Shown one piece after another: positions 25,890 to 33,246 of a stretch of 64,000 nucleotides of DNA. The number at the start of each line of letters is the position of its first letter. Within the stretch, counting starts at the first letter, position 1. This stretch comes from Cognatishimia sp. F0-27 (GTDB lineage Bacteria; Pseudomonadota; Alphaproteobacteria; Rhodobacterales; Rhodobacteraceae): positions 62,001 to 126,000 of the forward strand of contig NZ_JAFMPQ010000006.1 of NCBI RefSeq assembly GCF_020667845.1, read 5' to 3'. Both the position numbers and the translations under genes were made by a program. Under the pieces are notes generated by a model. It made no database searches. It saw nothing but the letters and a program-made list of their open reading frames with translations, and was not told the DNA's origin.

Positions 25890-27179
25890 TCAGTCCGCGA
25901 ACCCCGTCAGGCGCGGGATCGTCATGGAAATCTCGGGAACGAAGGTGATCAGGAAGATCACGAAAATCTCGACCGCGAGAAAGGGCAGGATGGCCCGTGA
26001 AATCGTTTCGACCCGTTCGCCTGACACGGAGCTTGCCACAAACAGCACGAGACCCATTGGCGGGGTCGCCAGCCCGACGGTGAGATTGACCGACATGATG
26101 ATCGCGAAATGGATCGGGTCGATACCGAGATCCACAAAGATCGGCCCGAGGATCGGTCCGAGGATGATGATCGCCGGGCCCGCGTCGAGGAACATGCCAA
26201 CAAGAAACAGCAGCAGGTTGATCAGGAACAGAAGGACCAGCGGGTTTTGGCTCAGCCCAAGGATGAAGTCGGCAAGGATCTGAGGCGCATAAGACAGCGA
26301 CACCACCGTTTTGAACGCCATTGCCGCGCCCACGAGCAAGAGCACCGTGGCCGAGGTCAGCGCCGCACGCATCAGCACATCGGGCAGATCGGAGACCTTG
26401 AGCGTGCGCAGAACAAAAAGGCCAATGATGATGGCGTAGGCCACGGCGACCGCGGCGGCCTCTGTCGGGGTAAAGACCCCCAGAAGGATGCCGCCGAGGA
26501 TGATGACCGGGGTCAGAAGCGGGAAGAACGCCTTCAGCGACGCCTGCCCGCGCTCGCCCCAGCTTGCCTTCTGGCGTGACGCCGGGAAGTCGTAGCGGTC
26601 GGCCATGATCTTGACCATGACCATCAGACCCACCCCAACCAGAATACCGGGGACGATGCCTGCAAGAAACAGCGCGGCGACGCTTTCACCCATGACATAG
26701 GCATAGATGATCATGATGCCCGAAGGCGGGATGATCGGGCCAATGACGGACGATGCCGCTGTGATCGCGGCGGCGAATTTGCGCGAATAGCCCTCTTTCT
26801 CCATGGCGGGGATCAGCATCGAGCCAAGCGCGGAGGTATCCGCCACGGCAGAGCCCGACAGCCCCGCGAACAGCATCGAGCTGAGCACGTTCACATGCGC
26901 CAGGCCGCCGCGAAAATGGCCCATCATCGCCTGCGAGAACTCTACGAGGCGCATGGTGATGCCGCCACGGTTCATCAGCTCGCCCGCCAACATGAAGAAC
27001 GGAATCGCCATGAGCGGGAAGCTTGCCATGCCGTTATAGACGTTGCGGTAGAGCAGGATCAGATCCCGCTCCTGACCATTGAGCCACAGCATGATGCCCG
27101 GTGCGGCCAGCATGCCGAAAAACACTGGCAAGCCGATCATCAGGAAGAGCAGGAACAGCGGTAAGAACCAAACCAACAT
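25890..27179 (-). CDS. TRAP transporter large permease (DctM)
   Basis: A 429-residue membrane protein with about 12 hydrophobic segments. Family landmarks are present: PLMAIPFFMLAGELMNRGGI, GLSGSAVADTSALGSMLIPAMEKEGYS, IGPIIPPSGIMIIYAY and GLATPPMGLVLF. It carries substrate across the inner membrane using the sodium gradient. The start lies 6 bases after the dctQ stop. A 122-base gap separates it from dctP. Confidence 0.92.
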   Translation of the reverse strand: MLVWFLPLFLLFLMIGLPVFFGMLAAPGIMLWLNGQERDLILLYRNVYNGMASFPLMAIPFFMLAGELMNRGGITMRLVEFSQAMMGHFRGGLAHVNVLSSMLFAGLSGSAVADTSALGSMLIPAMEKEGYSRKFAAAITAASSVIGPIIPPSGIMIIYAYVMGESVAALFLAGIVPGILVGVGLMVMVKIMADRYDFPASRQKASWGERGQASLKAFFPLLTPVIILGGILLGVFTPTEAAAVAVAYAIIIGLFVLRTLKVSDLPDVLMRAALTSATVLLLVGAAMAFKTVVSLSYAPQILADFILGLSQNPLVLLFLINLLLFLVGMFLDAGPAIIILGPILGPIFVDLGIDPIHFAIIMSVNLTVGLATPPMGLVLFVASSVSGERVETISRAILPFLAVEIFVIFLITFVPEISMTIPRLTGFAD

Positions 27180-27185
27180 CGCGCC

Positions 27186-27764
27186 TTACTCCCCTGTGAG
27201 TTCTTCATGGAGCAGTGGGCGCAACCGTTCGCCCCCGCCTGCAAGTGTCACCAGAGCCCGAAGGATCAGCTCGATATTGACCGCCAGCAGCAAGGCAAGC
27301 CCCGTGACAAGCGATGCGATCTGCCAGCTGTTGGGCATTTTTTCCCATCCGTCGGCAGTGGGATATTTCAACGACGCCGATTTGAACTTGCCGGCGAGGC
27401 TGGTCATTTCACCAAGGCCCATGTCGAGCCCGATCATCAGCACCAGCCCCGACAGGATCAGAAGCACCAGGGCGAGCAGCGCCGCGGCACGGGGTGCAAG
27501 CGCTGCGGTCACGATTTCCAGCGCAACGAAACCGCCTCGCCGATAAGCGGTGGGTGCAATGAGGCCGGTCATCCAGAGCATGAGGAAAATGGCGAGTTCT
27601 TCGGGCCAGGGCAGCGCGTTGCCGAGGATATATCGGAAAAACACCTGCAAGAGGATCGCAACGACCATGATCGCAATCGCAAGAGTTGCAATCCAGCGCC
27701 CGACCCGCAGGACAATGTCGAGAACAGACTGCAACGGGCGCAGAAGCGCCAGCAAAATGGCCAT
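27186..27764 (-). CDS. TRAP transporter small permease (DctQ)
   Basis: A 192-residue protein with four membrane segments and the family block NALPWPEELAIFLMLWMTGLIAPTAYRRGG. The ATG at 27764 follows GGGAGGGATC. It lies 58 bases after the flavin reductase gene, in the same direction, and belongs to the same operon. The loop between the third and fourth helix (FKSASLKYPTADGWEKMPNSWQ) is longer than in many DctQ proteins. Confidence 0.87.
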   Translation of the reverse strand: MAILLALLRPLQSVLDIVLRVGRWIATLAIAIMVVAILLQVFFRYILGNALPWPEELAIFLMLWMTGLIAPTAYRRGGFVALEIVTAALAPRAAALLALVLLILSGLVLMIGLDMGLGEMTSLAGKFKSASLKYPTADGWEKMPNSWQIASLVTGLALLLAVNIELILRALVTLAGGGERLRPLLHEELTGE

Positions 27765-27822
27765 AGGCCGATCCCTCCCTTTCGCGCGCCCGTTTCGCGT
27801 TTCTTGTCTTTTTGGGCGCGGT

Positions 27823-28359
27823 TTATGACGCGTCGGCAAACCCTCCGTATCGGCCTGCATGAAACAGAAGGGGCGCCCCTTCTGACGTGGTCACGCGCGT
27901 CACCCGTGCCACGATGATGGTATGGTCGCCTGCATCATGCAACGCTTCTTGTGCACATTCGAACCGCGCCAGAGATCCCGACAGCAACGGCACTCCGTCG
28001 GTGTTCGCCTCCCAGTCGCATTTGGCAAAAGCGCCCGACCCGTCTCGGGCGAAATTCACGCAAAGCTCTGATTGGTCTGCGCCGATGACGTGAATGCCGA
28101 ACCGTTTTGCCGCGATGAAGGGTCCGTAGCGCCGCGAAGCCTTTGCCGGGGACCACAGAACCAGTGGCGGGTCCAGTGATACAGAGGCAAAGCTGTTGGC
28201 GGTCATGCCAAGCGGGCCGTCCGGCGTCTGGCAGGTCACGATCGTGACGCCGGTGCCGAACTGTCCCAAAGCGTCCCGGAAGGCGCGAGAATGGTCGGCA
28301 TGGGCCGGATCGAAGCTGGGAAGGGTCGGAATCGACATGGTGGTCATGGTGTCCTTCAT
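27823..28359 (-). CDS. NAD(P)H:FMN reductase, candidate SmoA
   Basis: A 178-residue split-barrel flavin reductase (DIM6/NTAB group). The motifs FGTGVTIVTCQTPDGPLGMTANSF and SLDPPLVLWSPAKASRRYGPF bind FMN; GDHTIIVARVTRV lies near the C terminus. Such enzymes supply FMNH2 to a partner monooxygenase. The SsuD-like monooxygenase gene is two genes upstream in the same operon, so these two should form a two-component system. In the sulfo-SMO pathway the counterpart is SmoA. The start ATG at 28359 could be replaced by one a few codons on. Confidence 0.87.
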   Translation of the reverse strand: MKDTMTTMSIPTLPSFDPAHADHSRAFRDALGQFGTGVTIVTCQTPDGPLGMTANSFASVSLDPPLVLWSPAKASRRYGPFIAAKRFGIHVIGADQSELCVNFARDGSGAFAKCDWEANTDGVPLLSGSLARFECAQEALHDAGDHTIIVARVTRVTTSEGAPLLFHAGRYGGFADAS

Positions 28360-28377
28360 GGGCGAAATGCTCTTGCG

Positions 28378-29265
28378 TCAGGCGACTTCCCGCCCGAGCG
28401 CGTCAGTGTAGAGCTCGAACCATGTCTGTCGATCCATAGAGACCTTTGCCGCGTCGCCGATCTTCTTGATGCGGTCGAGATTGTTTGTGCCCAACACCGG
28501 CAGGATGCGCGCAGGATGTGCCAGAAGCCAGGCAATCGCGACCGCTGCCTCGTCGACTCCCTGCTCGGAGGCGATGGCACTCAGGCGCTGGCGCAAAGCC
28601 GTGTTGCTGTCGCCGAAAAGCGCACCACCTCCGAGTGGGGACCACGCCATGATCGGGGTTCCCTTCATCTGGTGGAATGCCACGTCTCCATTCACCAGCG
28701 GTTCGTTATGCAGCAGCGACAGTTCGATCTGGTTGGTGACAAGCCGTGTATCCATCCCGGATTGCAGCAGTCGCCAGTCATGGGGTCGGAAGTTGGAGAC
28801 CCCCACCGCGCGGACCTTGCCCGAGGCAACGACCGCATCGAGCGCCGCGCCGGTTTCGCGGTGATCCATGAGCGGGTCCGGTCGGTGAATCAACAGAAGG
28901 TCGATATGGTCGATCTTCATCAGCCGAAGCGAGTGGTCCACCGATGCAAGGATGTGCGCGCGGGACGTATCGTAATGCTTGACGCGCGCGTCGCTGTAGC
29001 GCCCCGCGGGTGCCACGATATCGCATTTGGTGACGATCTCGATCTGGGCGCGGATGTCAGGCGTGAGTGCGTTGCCCATGACCTCCTCGGCTTCGTATCC
29101 GCCATAGATGTCGGCCTGGTCCATCGTGGTGATGCCCTGATCGACACAGGCGGCGATCTTGTTGCGGACATGCTCGGGCGAGGTGTCCTTGTCGTCGGAG
29201 AGGCGCCACATCCCGTAGACAAGGCGGCTCATGGTCAGGGCGTCGTTGAGGGGAATGCGGTCCAT
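28378..29265 (-). CDS. Aldo-keto reductase, candidate SmoB (6-oxo-glucose reductase)
   Basis: A 295-residue AKR of the YdhF-like group. The catalytic tetrad can be placed at D49, Y54, K80 and H127 (TTMDQADIYGGY, IVTKCDI, LLIHRPD). The NADPH-binding end PVLGTNNLDRIKK is present. It lies between the monooxygenase and the flavin reductase genes, 85 and 18 bases from them. In sulfo-SMO clusters an AKR, SmoB, reduces the 6-oxo-glucose released by the monooxygenase to glucose. That role is inferred from the gene set; AKRs are broad in substrate and sequence alone does not prove it. Confidence 0.8.
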   Translation of the reverse strand: MDRIPLNDALTMSRLVYGMWRLSDDKDTSPEHVRNKIAACVDQGITTMDQADIYGGYEAEEVMGNALTPDIRAQIEIVTKCDIVAPAGRYSDARVKHYDTSRAHILASVDHSLRLMKIDHIDLLLIHRPDPLMDHRETGAALDAVVASGKVRAVGVSNFRPHDWRLLQSGMDTRLVTNQIELSLLHNEPLVNGDVAFHQMKGTPIMAWSPLGGGALFGDSNTALRQRLSAIASEQGVDEAAVAIAWLLAHPARILPVLGTNNLDRIKKIGDAAKVSMDRQTWFELYTDALGREVA

Positions 29266-29349
29266 CGGGGCGTCTTTCTGGGAGTGTCGGGAAACGTGTG
29301 TTGTTGAAGTGGCGAGGCGGCCCGGCGTCCGGGCCGAAGAGCGGAATGC

Positions 29350-30504
29350 TCAGCGGCGCGGGCCGGCGCCAAGCGGTGTTTGCGGGGGTGATGAAGGCAC
29401 GCGGCCATAGGCTTCGGGCAGCGAGCAGGTCTTCATCTGCGGCAGCACCCGGCTGCCGAAGTGCCGGCATTCGTCGATATGCGGATAGCCCGACAGGATG
29501 AAAGCCCGGATGCCCATCTTCTGGTATTGCTCCAGTTCGGAGAGCACCTGGTCGGTTGAGCCGACCAGCGCCGCGCCACAGCCGGAACGCGCCCGGCCGA
29601 TCCCGGTCCAGAGATGCGGTTCGATGAAGCCTTCGAGGTCGGCCTTCTCGCGGTTCGCGGCCTGGTGAGAAACGCCAAGACTCCCCGCATCGAGCGCGCG
29701 TTCGCGGATCGCCGTGCCTTGCGCATCGTCGAGCTTGGAGGTGATGTGCTCGGCCCATTCGCGCGCTTCGGCCTCGGTGTCGCGCACGATCACATGGACG
29801 CGCAGCCCGTAATCGAGCGTGCGGTCATGGGTTTCCGCCACCGCATGCACGGCTTTCATCCGCTCGGCCAGCACATCGCGGGTTTCCGGCCACATCAGGT
29901 ACACGTCGCAATGTTGGCCGCAGAGTTCGAGAGCGGCGGGCGAATAGCCACCGAAATAGAGCAGCGGTCCACCCGTTTGGTAGGGTTTCGCGGGATCGGT
30001 CGTCAGCCCCTCGAAATCGTAGACCTCGCCCTTGTAGGTGATCTCGTCCCGCGTCCATGCCTGTTTCAGGATCTCCACCACCTCGCGCGAACGCTGGTAG
30101 CGGTAGCCGCTTTCGGCCTTTTCGCCGGGGAAGTCGGAAGAGATGATGTTGACGGTCAGGCGCCCCTTCATCATGTGATCGAGCGTCGCAATGGTCCGTG
30201 CAAGCATGATCGGCTGCATCTCGCCGCAGCGGACCGCGGCCAGCATGTTGATGCGCTCGGTGATCGCCGCGCCTCCGGCCACGAAACTCAGGGTGTCTTG
30301 CCCGACCTGATAGGATGACGGGCACAGGATGTTGCGGAAGCCTTGGGATTCCGCCTCCTTGAGAATTGCCGAGCAATGCTCCCACGAAGACCGCAGGTGC
30401 CCTTCGGGATGGCCGAGATATTCGTAGTCATCCGAGCACAGCGCGGCAAACCACGACACCTCTGCAGCGTCGAGATCGGGGGATGTTATGGGCACGATGG
30501 TCAT
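29350..30504 (-). CDS. SsuD-like FMNH2-dependent monooxygenase, candidate SmoC
   Basis: A 384-residue bacterial-luciferase-like (LLM) monooxygenase closest to the alkanesulfonate monooxygenase branch, as shown by AAVRCGEMQPIMLARTIATLDHMMKGRLTVNIISSD cut into known blocks and by the C-terminal FILSGYPHIDECRHFGSRVLP. The enzyme class uses FMNH2 and O2 to cut a C-S bond, giving an aldehyde and sulfite. The start at 30504 (MTIVPITSPDLDAAEVSWF) is the first ATG after which similarity begins. It is the first gene of the operon with an aldo-keto reductase, flavin reductase and TRAP transporter; the set suggests sulfoquinovose as substrate. Confidence 0.85.
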   Translation of the reverse strand: MTIVPITSPDLDAAEVSWFAALCSDDYEYLGHPEGHLRSSWEHCSAILKEAESQGFRNILCPSSYQVGQDTLSFVAGGAAITERINMLAAVRCGEMQPIMLARTIATLDHMMKGRLTVNIISSDFPGEKAESGYRYQRSREVVEILKQAWTRDEITYKGEVYDFEGLTTDPAKPYQTGGPLLYFGGYSPAALELCGQHCDVYLMWPETRDVLAERMKAVHAVAETHDRTLDYGLRVHVIVRDTEAEAREWAEHITSKLDDAQGTAIRERALDAGSLGVSHQAANREKADLEGFIEPHLWTGIGRARSGCGAALVGSTDQVLSELEQYQKMGIRAFILSGYPHIDECRHFGSRVLPQMKTCSLPEAYGRVPSSPPQTPLGAGPRR

Positions 30505-30585
30505 GGCGGGCCTTTGTGTGGAGCATGCGCAAGAAGCGGAAAAGGTGCCTGCATGGGGCACATTTTTTATTGCGTAGCACCGTAT

Positions 30586-30599
30586 TTGATGTAGATCAA
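30586..30599. promoter_or_regulatory. Candidate GntR operator between the divergent operons
   Basis: TTGAT-GTAG-ATCAA, a perfect 5-bp inverted repeat with 4-base spacer, sits in an AT-rich island 82 bases upstream of the monooxygenase start, with a further ATCAA half-site at 30606-30610. The divergent GntR/UTRA gene starts 190 bases away. Position and symmetry fit a shared operator. Confidence 0.5.
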
Positions 30600-30789
30600 T
30601 AGTGTATCAATTTGGGGCGCGCGATGTCTGAAGGCCATGTTCCGGACCGACCGTTTTTGCAATGCCGGGCGGGTTTCCTCCCGCGGCAAGGCGGTGTTCT
30701 GGGTGCGGGGCCTTTTTTCGGGGGCGGCGTCTTTTTGGTCGTCCGTGATTGCGCGCCGGTGACCGCGTGCTCTGGCCGGACCGCGAGTC

Positions 30790-31524
30790 ATGGTTGAGCC
30801 CGGCGCGGGAGGTGGTCGTGCGGGGCACGATGCCTATGCGCTGCCGCTTCATGTTCAGATCTCGGAAATGCTGATCCGTGACATCAATGCGGGTCGTCTG
30901 AGCGATGGTGAGCGTCTGCCGCCGGAGCGCAATATGGCGCGAAATCTTGGCATTTCGGTGGGCACATTGCGCCGCGCTTTGGCGGACCTTGCCGAAAAGG
31001 GCATGCTCGAACGCATCCAGGGCTCGGGCAATTACATCCGCGCCACGCAGGACGTGAAGTCGGTCTACGCGTTTTTCCGGGTCGAGTTGCTGGAGGGCGG
31101 TGGCCTGCCGCAGGCGGAGCTTCTGTCGGTCGATCGCGTCGCCAAACCCGATGCCTTGCCGGAGTTCGGCACATCCGGGGAGGCGCATCGCATCCGGCGC
31201 TTGCGGCGTCTTGGCGGCGTCCCGGCGGTTCTCGAGGAAATCTGGCTCGACGGCGATTACGCAGACAGGCTCGATGACGGGGCGCTATCGGAGTCGCTGT
31301 ACCTGTTTTACCGAGAAACTCTGGGGCTTTGGATCAGTCGGGCCGAGGACCGGTTGGGGATGGGTTTTGTGCCAGATTGGGCACCGGAGACTTTTGGCCC
31401 GCGCCCGGGAGAGGCGCGTGTGATGGCGACGCGGATCGGCTGGGCGCAGGACGGTGCGCGCGCCGAGGTTTCGCGCAACTGGATTGATACGGACGTGGCC
31501 ACCTATGTGGCGCGGATCGGATAG
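30790..31524 (+). CDS. GntR-family (HutC/UTRA) regulator, candidate SmoD
   Basis: A 244-residue regulator. Residues 15-80 are the GntR winged helix (PLHVQISEMLIRDINAGRL, then LPPERNMARNLGISVGTLRRAL). The remainder is a UTRA effector domain (about 90-240) that binds small sugar-like or amino-acid-like ligands. It is divergent from the monooxygenase-TRAP operon and co-directional with the Gfo/Idh gene 92 bases downstream. The sulfo-SMO regulator SmoD also belongs to the GntR family, and a sulfosugar would fit a UTRA pocket. Confidence 0.88.
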   Translation: MVEPGAGGGRAGHDAYALPLHVQISEMLIRDINAGRLSDGERLPPERNMARNLGISVGTLRRALADLAEKGMLERIQGSGNYIRATQDVKSVYAFFRVELLEGGGLPQAELLSVDRVAKPDALPEFGTSGEAHRIRRLRRLGGVPAVLEEIWLDGDYADRLDDGALSESLYLFYRETLGLWISRAEDRLGMGFVPDWAPETFGPRPGEARVMATRIGWAQDGARAEVSRNWIDTDVATYVARIG

Positions 31525-31616
31525 AGGAGGGCGCGGGGGCAGACCCGCCAGCCCGGTATGTGGCCCGGGCTGAACAGTGGGGATTGCCCGGGCAGCCAAG
31601 CAAAGGACAGGACCCA

Positions 31617-32756
31617 ATGGACGGTCACGAGACGGACAAGAGCGGCCGCGCCGCGGGGCAGGCAGGAACGAAGATCATCCAGTATGGCGTGATCGGCTGC
31701 GGCATGATGGGCCAGGAGCATCTGCGCAACATCGCCCTTTTGCCGGGCGCGCGGGTGGCGGCAATCTATGAGCCGAACGAGATCATGGCGAATGCAGCCA
31801 AGGCGATTGCGCCCAATGCGCGGCTTTGCCCGTCACTGGACGAATTGCTGCGCGACGAGACCCTCGATTGTCTTCTGGTGGTGAGTCCGAACCACCTGCA
31901 TGTGGATCAGCTCGAGGAGATTGCCCGGCTGCGTCCCTTGCCGCTGCTGATGGAAAAGCCGTTGTACACGGCGCCGGAACAGGAAGCCCGGCTTGCGGCG
32001 CTGCGCGAAAGCTATCCGGCACCGGTCTGGGTTGCCATGGAGTATCGCTACATGCCGCCCATTGCGACGTTCCTCGAAGAGCTGGAGCGCGCGACCGAGC
32101 GGGTGACGATGTTCACCATCCGAGAGCACCGTTTTCCCTTCCTGCCCAAGGTCGGCGACTGGAACCGTTTCAACCGCAACACGGGCGGCACGCTGGTTGA
32201 GAAATGCTGTCACTTTTTCGACCTGATGCGGCTCGTGCTCAAATCCGATCCGGTTCGGGTCATGGCGAGCGCCGGGCAGGAGGTGAACCATCTCGACGAG
32301 GAATATGGCGGCGAGCGCCCTGATATCTGGGACACCGGTTATGTTCTGGTGGACTTCGCCTCTGGCGCACGGGCGATGCTGGAGCTTTGCATGTATGCCG
32401 AGGGGGCGCGCTATCAGGAGGAGCTCTCTGCCGTCGGGCCGCGCGGCAAGATCGAGGCCTATGTGCCGGGGCCCGGTCGGTTCTGGCCAACGCATCTGGG
32501 GCTGCCGCCGACCGCGCAGGTGATTGTGTCGCCCCGTCAGCCCAAGGGGCCGCAAACGGTCGAGATTCCCGTCGATCCGACTTTGCTGGAGGCGGGGGAC
32601 CATAACGGCTCCACCTTCTACCAGCATCAACGCTTCCTTGAGGTCGTGCGCAGCGGCGGCACGCCGGAGGTCACGCTCGAGGATGGCGCCTGGGCTGTCC
32701 GGATCGGCCTTGCAGCCCAGCAAAGCGCACGCGCCGGTGAAGCGGTGCGGCTTTGA
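31617..32756 (+). CDS. Gfo/Idh/MocA-fold protein, candidate NAD+-dependent sulfoquinovosidase
   Basis: A 379-residue protein. The NAD-binding GCGMMG loop is at residues 27-32 and the EKP motif with its catalytic lysine at 113-115. A His (H199) lies in GGTLVEKCCHFFDLMR, where this superfamily has its active-site histidine. Family members are sugar dehydrogenases or NAD+-dependent glycosidases that oxidise C3 for a moment (GH109, GH188 and relatives). The neighbours contain no classical sulfoquinovosidase, and NAD+-dependent sulfoquinovosidases are known from Roseobacter sulfoquinovose clusters, so this is the likeliest function. A sugar dehydrogenase is the alternative. The start at 31617 follows AGGACAGG. 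Confidence 0.72.
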   Translation: MDGHETDKSGRAAGQAGTKIIQYGVIGCGMMGQEHLRNIALLPGARVAAIYEPNEIMANAAKAIAPNARLCPSLDELLRDETLDCLLVVSPNHLHVDQLEEIARLRPLPLLMEKPLYTAPEQEARLAALRESYPAPVWVAMEYRYMPPIATFLEELERATERVTMFTIREHRFPFLPKVGDWNRFNRNTGGTLVEKCCHFFDLMRLVLKSDPVRVMASAGQEVNHLDEEYGGERPDIWDTGYVLVDFASGARAMLELCMYAEGARYQEELSAVGPRGKIEAYVPGPGRFWPTHLGLPPTAQVIVSPRQPKGPQTVEIPVDPTLLEAGDHNGSTFYQHQRFLEVVRSGGTPEVTLEDGAWAVRIGLAAQQSARAGEAVRL

Positions 32757-33246
32757 GAAGCGCCGGCGCGGCGCCCGCACGCGGAGCTGCGCTGCGGAGT
32801 GTCGCGAGAAGGACGTGTAACGGGGAGCTGCCGGGCGGATAAAGTCGGGCCTCCGAGTTTATGGTCCGCATTCAGAAGCGCGCTTTCGGACCATTGGCAC
32901 ATTTCGGTCTAGCTTTGGCAGCCACACAATATGCTGCGGCTGCACAATCGCAGACGTAATTGAGGGTTGTCCGGACAGAGTGGTCCGCTCCGCCAATGGT
33001 TGCAGAAAGTCGTATGTGACCGTCATGCAATGGAAATCTTCCGGAGGTTTCCCTCTGCGGCGCAATTGTCACATTCTGGCCGCAATTCCGCAGCTCATCC
33101 GGAAAACCATGCATAAAATACGCTTCCTCCCGCCCGCTTGATGAAAAACATCTAGAGCCGTAGGCGGTTTTGCGCTAATCACAGCGGTAATAAACGCGGG
33201 TGTTCGCCATTGAAGCGGCCCCCAAGAGGCAAAGCGGTGTTATATC
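32757..33246. other. Upstream region of the adhesin gene
   Basis: About 490 bases with no supported gene. An inverted repeat ATGGTCCG...CGGACCAT at 32861-32894 (18-base loop) may end the Gfo/Idh transcript. AT-rich patches near 33105-33200 are likely promoter sequence for the adhesin. A CACATTC / GCAATTCCG pair at 33070-33090 resembles repeats upstream of the carboxypeptidase gene at 59.7 kb. Confidence 0.5.

Noticed and set aside
27765-27860. N-terminal extension of dctQ
   Set aside because: The added 32 residues are basic and overlap the flavin reductase end; a good ribosome site precedes ATG 27764.
32861-32894. ATGGTCCG...CGGACCAT inverted repeat with 18-base loop
   Set aside because: Could be a terminator or operator, but the loop is long and no T-run or promoter context supports either; kept only as a note in the gap entry.
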